Positions 28,301 to 35,295 of a stretch of DNA of 64,000 nucleotides are shown in pieces. The position numbers and the translations under genes were made by a program. The stretch comes from Prosthecobacter gellanilyticus (GTDB taxonomy: Bacteria; Verrucomicrobiota; Verrucomicrobiia; Verrucomicrobiales; Verrucomicrobiaceae), in NCBI RefSeq assembly GCF_007992435.1, contig NZ_BKAG01000019.1, forward strand, positions 62,001 through 126,000. Reading direction: 5' to 3'. Below the pieces are notes generated by a model. It saw only the letters and a program-made list of their open reading frames with translations. It did no database searches and had not been told where the DNA came from. Numbering within the stretch: the stretch's first letter is position 1; the number at the start of each line of letters is the position of its first letter.

Positions 28301-29191
28301 CCAGATGCAAGCTGGCCGGAGCGCGAGAAGATCATCCAGCGGCACACGAATTTCGCGCTCGGGCTCATGTGGTTTTTGCAAAATGATGAGTCCGTCCTTC
28401 CGGCCAAGCGCGAGGCCTGCCGCCTCATCGGCCTGCCGCTGGATGAGTATGTGGACAATGACAACCTGCCCTATGAGCTTTATGTGCGCGAGGCGCGACG
28501 CATTGTCGGACGGCATGTCTTCACGGAACAGGACAACAGCGCGGCGCCGGGTCTCACACGCACGCCGGTGTTTGCGGACAGCATCGCCTTCACGGACTGG
28601 TCCATGGACTCGCATGACTGCAGCAAGGACCGACGTCCGGGGTATGCCTATGATGGCAAGCTGATCCTGACTGAGGAGACACGTCCGGCGCAGATTCCGT
28701 ATCGAAGCCTGCTGCCAAAGGATGTGGACAATCTGCTCGTGCCGGTGTGCCTGAGCGCCACGCATGTGGCCTGGGGCGCGGTGCGGCTGGAGCCTGTGTG
28801 GATGCAGGTCGGTGAGGCTGCGGGATATGCGGCGGCACTGGCGAAGAAGCAGAGGACCACGGTTGGGAAGCTCGATTCCGATCTGCTGGTGCGCACCTTG
28901 GTGACGAACAAACATTTCGTCAGTTTCTTCAATGAGCTGCTCAAGCAGGATGCGCATCCAGCGATGGCTGCGGCGCAATACTTTGGCGGACAAGGTTTCT
29001 TTGCGGACTACAACATCGCTCTCGATGAGCCGCTGAAGCAGGCGACTGCCGAAGTTTGGGCACGAAAGATCGATGATCCGCAGAAGCGCGCGCTGGCGGT
29101 TGCGGAGGCAGAGAAGTCCCCTGCCCTGGCTTCTGGCAAGACACGCGGAGAGGCTTTGAAGGAGATGTTTGATGCTTTGATGAAGCATTGA
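25388..29191 (+). CDS. secreted tandem-duplicated FAD-dependent oxidoreductase (two modules)
   Basis: A 1267-residue protein with a signal peptide (residues about 6-24) and two full FAD-oxidoreductase modules, about 27-635 and 660-1267. Module 2 has VVIGGTPGGIASAVRAAREG; module 1 has the same segment with a weakened dinucleotide motif (CVYEATPGGIAMAVRAAREG). Both carry the HLGG motif and a C-terminal RLEPxWM...A-G-A-A-L flavin segment. Both also hold an in-frame palindromic repeat encoding RTGFQPV...ERVENSFYV at residues about 166-184 and 809-827. The single module in the fusion gene at 9387 lacks this peptide. The frame starts at the ATG at 25388; a second ATG at 25403 is possible. Substrate unknown. 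Confidence 0.85.
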   Translation: MSNLTMKCLLGALALVCSAISLRAETIQADLCVYEATPGGIAMAVRAAREGLDVVLVNHNQHLGGILSSGLGVWDTLWEGKRSPIYDEARQAVFDHYRTTYGEKSPQYRDALPGKGGHTNGKFEAKVAEEVLTKLVTQEKKITLIKGFYPASVSREGAVLKTVTFRRTGFQPVQPGERVENSFYVQARVFADCSYEGDLAAVAKVPYRLGREARDEFKEPHAGVIYMSSVKAEAAPEFARQAELHRQLKLRKFGGIQKIKQPDSTGEADGNVQAFNYRTMLSSDPANRMPVEKPAGYDPEKMKLLEHGSIVSPIPNKKRGWNRPQLVGIHTSYVEADWEGRQKVMDAHWDAAMALLYFLQNDPSVEPARQKSWREFGLAKDEFTDNGHRPHEFYVREARRITGRYVFTQHDAMLAEGLERAPVHEDSIGVTEWYLDTHACTPRHIPGALEEGKMMLDVETFPGQVPYRTLLPQGVGNLLVPVCLSCTHVAWGTVRLEPTWMNICESAGHAAALAIQTKVTPAELDVSLLQRKLVESHVMVNFFNDVDVASKDPRVAAAQYFATKGFFADYNARLDEPLTESVRKAWGVGLTAMREGKLKPMEIVKLVHVAEAEKSPTTNRTRGEALLNLWKKLPAASVPEKKKTAAVIRKPLKVEPVRASTAQEVEGKAYDVVVIGGTPGGIASAVRAAREGLSVLLVQHNKHLGGMVTNGLMQWDALYGGHRSPIFNEYARSIEDYYRETYGEGSRQHSSARYTQTHYPMGRMEPGVAEHLFNKMVSAEKNITTLLSHYPVEVVREGALIRKVALLESRTGFQPVRKDERVENSFYVTASTYIDATYEGDLAAVAKVAYRVGREGRDEYGEPHAGKVFTNISGDTGPKDVLDGELNLHTYGHVQGTIDETSPFTADGAIQAFNHRFCLTNEAGNIRLPEKPTGYNREEYVNYNRMGMNAGGLCGKSTFNSPILPGENHAYPDASWPEREKIIQRHTNFALGLMWFLQNDESVLPAKREACRLIGLPLDEYVDNDNLPYELYVREARRIVGRHVFTEQDNSAAPGLTRTPVFADSIAFTDWSMDSHDCSKDRRPGYAYDGKLILTEETRPAQIPYRSLLPKDVDNLLVPVCLSATHVAWGAVRLEPVWMQVGEAAGYAAALAKKQRTTVGKLDSDLLVRTLVTNKHFVSFFNELLKQDAHPAMAAAQYFGGQGFFADYNIALDEPLKQATAEVWARKIDDPQKRALAVAEAEKSPALASGKTRGEALKEMFDALMKH
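25884..25939. repeat. intragenic palindromic element, copy 1
   Basis: Two hairpins in opposite orientation inside the coding sequence: GAACGGGTT/AACCCGTTC (25887-25907) and GAACGAGTT/AACTCGTTT (25916-25936). It translates in frame as RTGFQPV...ERVENSFYV within module 1 of the tandem oxidoreductase. The two hairpins differ at one stem pair (G-C against A-T), a compensatory change. Confidence 0.85.
27813..27868. repeat. intragenic palindromic element, copy 2
   Basis: Same element as at 25884-25939, at the equivalent loop of module 2 and in the same frame: GAACGGGTT/AACCCGTTC (27816-27836) and GAACGAGTT/AACTCGTTC (27845-27865), bounded by GTAGAACG and CGTTCTAC. Only the short spacer between the hairpins differs clearly from copy 1. 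Confidence 0.85.
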
Positions 29192-29217
29192 GCTGCCTCG
29201 CAGCGTTCAGGTGCGTC

Positions 29218-30609
29218 ATGCGTCTGCTTGCTCTTGCCACCACTCTTTTGTTTGCGGCTTCGTCCTTCGCGGCCTCGCCTAACATTATTCTGTTTCTCGC
29301 GGATGATCTGGGGTATGGGGATCTTGGATGCTACGGGCATCCGATCATCAAGTCGCCGAACCTGGATGCGTTTGCGAAGCAGGGGGTGAGACTGACGCAG
29401 TGCTACTCGGGCAGCGCGGTGTGCAGTCCATCGCGCTCGGCGCTGCTGACGGGGCGCACGCCGCATCGGAATGGCGTTTATACCTGGATTGCGGAAGGTG
29501 CGGAGGTGCATCTGCGGACCAGTGAGACAACGCTTCCGGAGCTTTTGAAGGGAGCGGGCTACGGAACCTGCCACAGCGGCAAGTGGCATCTCAACGGGCT
29601 CTTTAACAATCCCGCGCAGCCGCAGCCGGGCGATCATGGGTATGACTGGTGGATGGCCACGCAGAACAATGCCGCGCCCACGCACGAGAACCCGAACAAT
29701 TTTGTGCGTAATGGCAAAGCGGTGGGGCAGATGGAAGGTTACTCCGCGCCGCTGGTGGTAAGCGAGGCGGTGACATGGCTGAAGGAGAAGCGTGATGCGA
29801 CGAAGCCCTTCTTTCTGGCGGTGTGGACGCATGAGCCACACTACCCGATCAAGTCAGATCCGAAGTTCAAGGCGCTGTATCCCGACCTAACAGATTATGT
29901 GCAAAAGGAGCATCATGCGAATGTGACGCAGATGGATCATGCTTTTGGCAACTTGATGAAGGCTCTGGATGAGCAAAAGCTGGCGGACAGCACCTTTGTT
30001 TTCTTCACGTCTGACAACGGGCCTGAGGGTGATGGCATCAAGACACCGGGTCGTGGTTCCAGTGGCGGTCTGCGCGGACGCAAGCGTGATCTGCATGAGG
30101 GCGGCATCCGCGTGCCAGGCATGGCGCGCTGGCCGGGTAAGATCCAAGCGGGAACGACGAGCGATGTGCCGGTGATTGGCAGTGACATGTTTCCGACGAT
30201 GCTCGCGGTGGCGGGTGTGGAAGCGCCGAAGGACAAGGTGCTGGATGGAGTGAATGTTTTGTCGGTGCTGGATGGCAGCGCGACGAAGGTGACCCGGCCG
30301 CAGCCTTTGTTCTGGAGGCTGCACATGGCGCCGAATGCAAAGATCGCCATGCGTGTGGATGAGTGGAAGATCCTGGCGAATGCGGAGCTGACGGAGTTCG
30401 AGCTCTATGACATCAACAGCGACCCGCAGGAGGCGACGGATCTCAAGGACAAGGAGGCGGAGAGGTTTGCGGCCATGAAGGCACAGTTGATCAAGCACAA
30501 TGCGAGCATCGATGCCGAGGGGCCGGACTGGTGGAAACGATTGAGCCCGAATGGTGGTCAGCCGCCGGGGGCGAACAAAGGGAAGAAGAAGAAAAAGGCG
30601 GTGGAGTGA
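29218..30609 (+). CDS. secreted sulfatase (formylglycine-dependent)
   Basis: A 463-residue arylsulfatase-family enzyme with a signal peptide (residues 1-19). The formylglycine motif CSPSR lies at 69-73, followed by ALLTGRTPHRNGVYTW. Metal ligands are visible in the N-terminal ADDLGYGDLGCYG and the later TSDNGPEG; GTCHSGKWHLNG is the family substrate-site motif. It removes sulfate esters from glycans or small molecules, after activation by a formylglycine-generating enzyme not found in this window. It begins 26 bases after the tandem oxidoreductase, a probable co-transcript. A Lys-rich C-terminal tail (GKKKKKAVE) is odd but common in related sulfatases. Confidence 0.92.
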   Translation: MRLLALATTLLFAASSFAASPNIILFLADDLGYGDLGCYGHPIIKSPNLDAFAKQGVRLTQCYSGSAVCSPSRSALLTGRTPHRNGVYTWIAEGAEVHLRTSETTLPELLKGAGYGTCHSGKWHLNGLFNNPAQPQPGDHGYDWWMATQNNAAPTHENPNNFVRNGKAVGQMEGYSAPLVVSEAVTWLKEKRDATKPFFLAVWTHEPHYPIKSDPKFKALYPDLTDYVQKEHHANVTQMDHAFGNLMKALDEQKLADSTFVFFTSDNGPEGDGIKTPGRGSSGGLRGRKRDLHEGGIRVPGMARWPGKIQAGTTSDVPVIGSDMFPTMLAVAGVEAPKDKVLDGVNVLSVLDGSATKVTRPQPLFWRLHMAPNAKIAMRVDEWKILANAELTEFELYDINSDPQEATDLKDKEAERFAAMKAQLIKHNASIDAEGPDWWKRLSPNGGQPPGANKGKKKKKAVE

Positions 30610-30633
30610 GATGGCGTGCTCGTTTGAAGATGC

Positions 30634-30763
30634 GGGACCCCTTTGGGGTCCGCGCTTTGATGAAAACGTCAGGATCGTCCAGGCTCGTCCAGGGGAGCTC
30701 TCGCTAAGGCTCGGCACCCCTTCGCTGTGAGGCGGAAGGCACGTTGGCCTTCGATGCACTTGG
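30634..30763. repeat. intergenic palindromic repeat family A, copy 1
   Basis: Most of the 234-base gap between the sulfatase and DUF4838 genes is this unit. It has hairpin GGACCCC-TTT-GGGGTCC (30635-30651), then CCAGGGGAGC...GGCTCGGCACCCC, then GCGGAAGGC...GGCCTTC. Other copies lie at 43940-44060 and 62719-62838. Confidence 0.85.
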
Positions 30764-30843
30764 TGGGTGGATCATGGAGTCAGTCTTGATGACGAGAGGT
30801 TCGCTGTGAAACAGCCTCGCGGGCTGGGGCGTTCTTTGGCTCC

Positions 30844-33282
30844 ATGCTCAAGAATGCTTTTGTCTGGTTTCTGCTGGTCTTCGTCTCTCCCATTCACGCG
30901 GTGGAGACATTCTTGGCGAAGGATGGGCGGGCTTTCATGGAGGTCACTTATGCGGGGGAAGCTTTGAAGACTGCGGCGACGGAGCTTGCGGGGATGCTGA
31001 CACGGATCACGGGGGCGGAGTTTGTCTGCAAGGCATCGGAGTCGGAGTCGGGCATTCATCTGGCGCTGCAGAAGGAGGCGGTGACACTCACGGGACGTGA
31101 AGGTTATCACCTCGAGTCGTTTGGCGATCGCATTGAGATCACGGGCGCGACTCCGCAGGCGGTGGAGCATGCGGTGTGGGATCTGCTGCATCGCGTGGGG
31201 TTTCGGCAGTTCCTGCCGGGGAAGACTTGGGAGGTGGTGCCATCGAAGCCTTCGTTGAGTGTGGATGTAAAGGTCACGACTTCGCCGGACTATCATTCGC
31301 GGCGTATCTGGGCGGGGTTTGGATACTTGAAGGAACGTGAGGCGGTGGTGGAAGAGTGGAACCGGCGTAATCGTGCCACGAGTGGCATCACGCTGAACAC
31401 AGGGCATGCCTATGATCACATCATGGACAGGCATGCGAAGGTCTTTGAGCAGCATCCGGAGTATCTGGCGATGGTGGATGGGAAGCGGCAGAAGCCGAAG
31501 TTTTGCACGTCGAATGCGGAACTACGGAAGCTGGTCGTTGAAGATGCCTTGGCGCAGTTTGCGGCGCAGCCGGATCTTGATTCGGTGTCTTGTGATCCGA
31601 GTGATGGAGGTGGCTGGTGTGAATGTGCGGAGTGCGCGAAGATCGGCAGCGTGACGGATCGCGCGCTGCTGCTGGCGAATGATGTGGCTGCATCGGTGGA
31701 CAAGGCGCATCCGGGCCGGATGGTGGGCATGTATGCTTACAATGAGCATTCGCCGCCGCCCTCCATCGAGGCGCATCCGCAGGTGGTGATCAGTGTGGCA
31801 ACGGGGTTTATCCGTGGAGGCTATACCATTGATCAATTGCTGGATGGCTGGAGCGCGAAGGCACGCACGCTGGGCATCCGCGAGTACTACAGCGTGAACG
31901 CCTGGGATCGTGATCTGCCAGGCGCGGCGCGTGGTGGGAACATCGATTACCTGCGCACGACGATTCCGCACTTTCATGCGCGGGGTGCACGCTTCATGTC
32001 CGCAGAGGCGAGTGACAACGCAGGCCCGAACGGGCTTGGATGCTATCTCGCAGCGCGGATGTTTTGGGATGTGGATGAGGCGAAGAAGATTGATGCCTTG
32101 GTCACGGACTTTTTGGAGTCCTCATTCGGCGCTGCGAGTGGACCGATGCGGAAGTTTTATGAGATGCTGGATGGCAGCAAGAAGCCATCTTTGAGCGATG
32201 ATCTTCTGGGGCGCATGTGGAGGAGGCTTCAGGAGGCCCGTGGCCTAACCAAGGATAAAGCTATTCTGGCGAGGCTGGATGATCTGGCGCTCTACACGCA
32301 CTACTGCGGACTGTATCTGGACTACAGCAGCGCTTCGGGCAAAGAGCGGCAGGCGGCGTTTGAGGCGATGTTTCGCTTTCTCTGGCGCATTCGTGACACG
32401 GGCATGGTGCATGTGAAAGCACTGTGGCGTGATGTGCCGAACCGTGACAAGGGAGTGACGCTGCCGCCGGGAGCGAAATACAATGATCCGGAGGCTGCGA
32501 ATCCGTGGAAGACGGGTGTAGCCCTCAAACCTGAGGAGATTGCCAAGCTGGTGGATGAAGGGGTGGAGAAGAGGAAGCTGCTCGATTTCGAACCGGTGGC
32601 TTTCAGCATGAAGCTGGTGCCTGCGACGAAGCTGAAGCTAACGGAGGTTCCGCGTGGCAATGCAGGCATCTATCTGCGCGGTGTGCGGGATTTTTGGACG
32701 TGGGTCGATGCTGCACCTGCCACGATTTCGCTCACCGGCACAGCGGGCGTCATTTATCCGAATCGGGGACCGGCCAAGATGGAGCTGTATCCGCTGGCGG
32801 AAGCGGAGCTGAAATCGGTGGCGCATCTGGAGATCGATCCGGACAAGAAGCCGCATGAGTTGAAGATGGGGACGAAGTTCCCGGGGCTGCATCGGATCGA
32901 GGTCACGGACTCCACGCAGGGCACTTCCATTACATGGCAGGATGGAATGCCGATGACCATCGTCAGCAGCATGGAGCAGCCGGCGAAGCTGTTTGGCCGC
33001 TGGCACCTGTATTTCTATGTGCCGAAGGGCACGAAGATGGTGGGTGGATACTCGGACGGCGAGGGGCTCATGCTCGATCCGGAGGGCAAGACGGTGCACA
33101 CCTTCAGCGCGAAGCCGGGCTACTTCAGCATGAAGGTTCCTAAGGGCATGGACGGGCAGCTTTGGAGCTTTAAGCATACCAGCGGACAACGGCAGCTCAT
33201 GACGGTGCCACCTTGTCTGGCCCGGGACGCCAGCGAGCTACTGCTGCCGGAGGAAGTGGTGGTCAAAGAAACGCAGCAATAG
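30844..33282 (+). CDS. secreted DUF4838 protein (GH20-like N-terminal domain)
   Basis: An 812-residue protein with a signal peptide (residues 1-19). Residues about 25-130 resemble the non-catalytic alpha/beta domain of beta-hexosaminidases and alpha-glucuronidases (TAATELAGMLTRITGAEF...GIHLAL). Residues about 165-430 match the DUF4838 barrel (FCTSNAELRKLVVEDALAQF, CECAECAKIG, YNEHSPPP). The C-terminal third is unassigned and beta-rich. DUF4838 proteins are frequent in polysaccharide-degrading Verrucomicrobiota and Bacteroidota, with biochemistry poorly defined. It stands alone between a repeat A copy and alr. Confidence 0.8.
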   Translation: MLKNAFVWFLLVFVSPIHAVETFLAKDGRAFMEVTYAGEALKTAATELAGMLTRITGAEFVCKASESESGIHLALQKEAVTLTGREGYHLESFGDRIEITGATPQAVEHAVWDLLHRVGFRQFLPGKTWEVVPSKPSLSVDVKVTTSPDYHSRRIWAGFGYLKEREAVVEEWNRRNRATSGITLNTGHAYDHIMDRHAKVFEQHPEYLAMVDGKRQKPKFCTSNAELRKLVVEDALAQFAAQPDLDSVSCDPSDGGGWCECAECAKIGSVTDRALLLANDVAASVDKAHPGRMVGMYAYNEHSPPPSIEAHPQVVISVATGFIRGGYTIDQLLDGWSAKARTLGIREYYSVNAWDRDLPGAARGGNIDYLRTTIPHFHARGARFMSAEASDNAGPNGLGCYLAARMFWDVDEAKKIDALVTDFLESSFGAASGPMRKFYEMLDGSKKPSLSDDLLGRMWRRLQEARGLTKDKAILARLDDLALYTHYCGLYLDYSSASGKERQAAFEAMFRFLWRIRDTGMVHVKALWRDVPNRDKGVTLPPGAKYNDPEAANPWKTGVALKPEEIAKLVDEGVEKRKLLDFEPVAFSMKLVPATKLKLTEVPRGNAGIYLRGVRDFWTWVDAAPATISLTGTAGVIYPNRGPAKMELYPLAEAELKSVAHLEIDPDKKPHELKMGTKFPGLHRIEVTDSTQGTSITWQDGMPMTIVSSMEQPAKLFGRWHLYFYVPKGTKMVGGYSDGEGLMLDPEGKTVHTFSAKPGYFSMKVPKGMDGQLWSFKHTSGQRQLMTVPPCLARDASELLLPEEVVVKETQQ

Positions 33283-33347
33283 GCGCGATCGTGAAGCGCC
33301 CGCTTGCCTTTCGGGCCTTGCCGGGGAACATCCCGGTTCATAGATTG

Positions 33348-34490
33348 ATGTCCGCCGCTTCTTCCAACCTTTTCGATGACGAATCCATCCGCCCGACCCG
33401 GGTGGAGGTGGATCTGGGACAGCTGAGCCGGAATCTGGCGGCCATTCGTGCGCATGTGGGCAGTGCCAAGGTCATGGCCGTGGTCAAGGCGAATGCTTAT
33501 GGGCATGGCCTGGTGGCGGTGGCGCAGGAAATGGTGCGCTGCGGAGTGGATTCACTCGGTGTGGCGCTGCTGGAGGAGGCGGTGATTTTGCGCCAGGCAG
33601 GCATCACGGCACCGATCCTGGTGTTTGGTGGCATCGCAGAGACACAGATTCCGATTTTCATCCGTCATGACCTGACGCTCACGGCACCATCGATTGACAA
33701 GCTGCGGCTGATTGACAATGCGGCGTCATCCATGGGCGTGACGGCAAGAGTGCATCTCAAAGTGGATACCGGCATGGAGCGGCTGGGCATCCATCACTAC
33801 AGCGCGGAGAAGCTGCAGCAGGCGAGCCTGCAAGCGAAGCATGTCCAGGTGGAGGGCATCTACTCGCACTTCGCCAATGCGGATGCGGCGGATCTCACGC
33901 ATGCGCGCACGCAGCTTGAGCGATTTCTTGAAGTGCTGAGCTTTTACGAGAAGCACAGCCTGCCGACACCGCTGCGGCACATCGCGAACAGCGGGGGCAT
34001 TTTGCAACTGCCGGAGAGTCATCTGGATCTCGTGAGACCGGGCATCATGCTGTATGGTGTGTATCCTAGCGAAGAATGCGCACGCAGCGTGCTGATCCAA
34101 CCCGCGCTGACGTGGAAGAGCCATGTGGCCTACTTTAAAGTGGTGCAATCCAACAGTCCGGTGAGCTATGGCAGCACCTGGGAGAGTGATCATGCGGTGC
34201 GTGTCGTCACGGTGCCTGTGGGCTATGGCGATGGTTACTTTCGCGCGCTTTCCAACAAGGCGGAGGTGATCATCCGTGGTCAGCGACATCCGGTGGCGGG
34301 TCGTGTATGCATGGACCAGATCATGGTGAACCTCGAGTGGGGCACCGCCTACTATCGTGATGAAGTCATTTTGCTAGGCAAGCAAGGCAAGCAGCAGGTC
34401 ACGGCGGAGGATCTGGCGAACTGGGCAGGGACGATTCCCTATGAAGTGCTGACAAACATCAACACACGAGTGCCACGAGTTTATTATTAG
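33348..34490 (+). CDS. alr: alanine racemase
   Basis: A 380-residue PLP enzyme that interconverts L- and D-alanine for peptidoglycan. The PLP-binding Lys47 lies in AVVKANAYGHG. The second catalytic base is Tyr293 in VPVGYGDGYF, followed by VAGRVCMDQ, all canonical. The ATG at 33348 gives the expected N-terminus just before the first strand (RPTRVEVDLGQL). The TAG stop runs directly into TTAGGC. Cytoplasmic; start of a housekeeping block with a DnaQ-like exonuclease and priA on the same strand. Confidence 0.95.
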   Translation: MSAASSNLFDDESIRPTRVEVDLGQLSRNLAAIRAHVGSAKVMAVVKANAYGHGLVAVAQEMVRCGVDSLGVALLEEAVILRQAGITAPILVFGGIAETQIPIFIRHDLTLTAPSIDKLRLIDNAASSMGVTARVHLKVDTGMERLGIHHYSAEKLQQASLQAKHVQVEGIYSHFANADAADLTHARTQLERFLEVLSFYEKHSLPTPLRHIANSGGILQLPESHLDLVRPGIMLYGVYPSEECARSVLIQPALTWKSHVAYFKVVQSNSPVSYGSTWESDHAVRVVTVPVGYGDGYFRALSNKAEVIIRGQRHPVAGRVCMDQIMVNLEWGTAYYRDEVILLGKQGKQQVTAEDLANWAGTIPYEVLTNINTRVPRVYY

Positions 34491-34605
34491 TTAGGCTCGC
34501 TCGCTGAATAAATCGCCGAATTAAGCGTGATTGTGGCTGCGCTGAAAGCATCCCGAGACTAGGCTCGCGTTCGGGCTGACCTTGCGTCAACCCACCGCTC
34601 CACTC

Positions 34606-35184
34606 ATGAACCTCATCATCTTTGACCTCGAAACCACCGGACTGTCACCTCTCTACCATGAGATCATCCAGATTGCGGCGGTGAAGGTGCGGGCAGGGCA
34701 GTGGGAAGATGAGGAGCTGTTTGACACCTTCGTGCAGCCTCGGCAGCGGATCTCGGATTTCATCACGGGACTGACGGGGATCACCGAGGACCATGTGGCC
34801 GAGGCACCTTCCCCAGCAGATGCGCTGATGAGCTTTTCCCGCTTCATCGGTGCCGAGGGCGCCATGCTGATCGCGCACAACGGGCCGTGCTTTGACATGC
34901 GCTTCATTGCCGAGAACTGCACCCGCCACGGGCTGCCTGTGCGCAAGACAGAGAATCTGGATTCCCGGGCCTTTTCCCGCAAGATCTGGGGCGGACGCAG
35001 TGGTCATGGGCTGGACCCGATCCTGGACCGGCTGGGTGTTTCCACGGCCGGTGTGAGGCGCCATGATGCGCGCGGTGATGTGCATCTGCTGACCCAGGCC
35101 GTGCGGAAGATGTGGGGCCGACTGGTGCCTGACTTCCAAACCTGTCCAGTCACGACGAAGATCGGGGTGATCCCGGCGGTGTGA
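34606..35184 (+). CDS. DnaQ-like 3'-5' exonuclease (DEDDh)
   Basis: A 192-residue exonuclease domain protein. The DEDDh motifs are FDLETTG (Exo I, residues 5-11), AHNGPCFDMRF (Exo II) and HDARGDVHLL (Exo III, with His and Asp). The length equals a bare exonuclease domain, as in DNA polymerase III epsilon subunits or stand-alone 3'-5' exonucleases. The ATG at 34606 abuts the motif; an upstream TTG at 34582 is less likely. Proofreading or RNA-maturation roles are both possible. About 110 bases separate it from priA. Confidence 0.88.
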   Translation: MNLIIFDLETTGLSPLYHEIIQIAAVKVRAGQWEDEELFDTFVQPRQRISDFITGLTGITEDHVAEAPSPADALMSFSRFIGAEGAMLIAHNGPCFDMRFIAENCTRHGLPVRKTENLDSRAFSRKIWGGRSGHGLDPILDRLGVSTAGVRRHDARGDVHLLTQAVRKMWGRLVPDFQTCPVTTKIGVIPAV

Positions 35185-35194
35185 TGGATGCCGT

Positions 35195-35240
35195 CGAGAT
35201 CCACGATCTCGTCGAGATTCGTTCGAGATCGAGCACCTCC
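35195..35240. repeat. cluster of GAGATC/GATCTC palindromes ahead of priA
   Basis: CGAGATC (35195-35201) and GATCTCG (35205-35211) form a 7-base stem, then TCGAGATTCG and TTCGAGATCGAG follow. These repeat the same core in the 111 bases before priA. It could be an operator or a degenerate REP-like element; no regulator can be named. Confidence 0.45.
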
Positions 35241-35295
35241 TTTCACCTTCGCCAACGCATTCGACACATCGCCTGAACTCGTTTATGAGCGGTCG

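Noticed and set aside
7622-33282. The whole secreted block as one transferred island
   Set aside because: Codon style and repeats look like the rest of the window and no integrase or attachment site is visible; the RAYT gene alone does not show island transfer.
35195-35240. tRNA-like T-loop (GTTCGAGATC) before priA
   Set aside because: No acceptor or anticodon stems can be drawn around it; it belongs to a GAGATC/GATCTC palindrome cluster.
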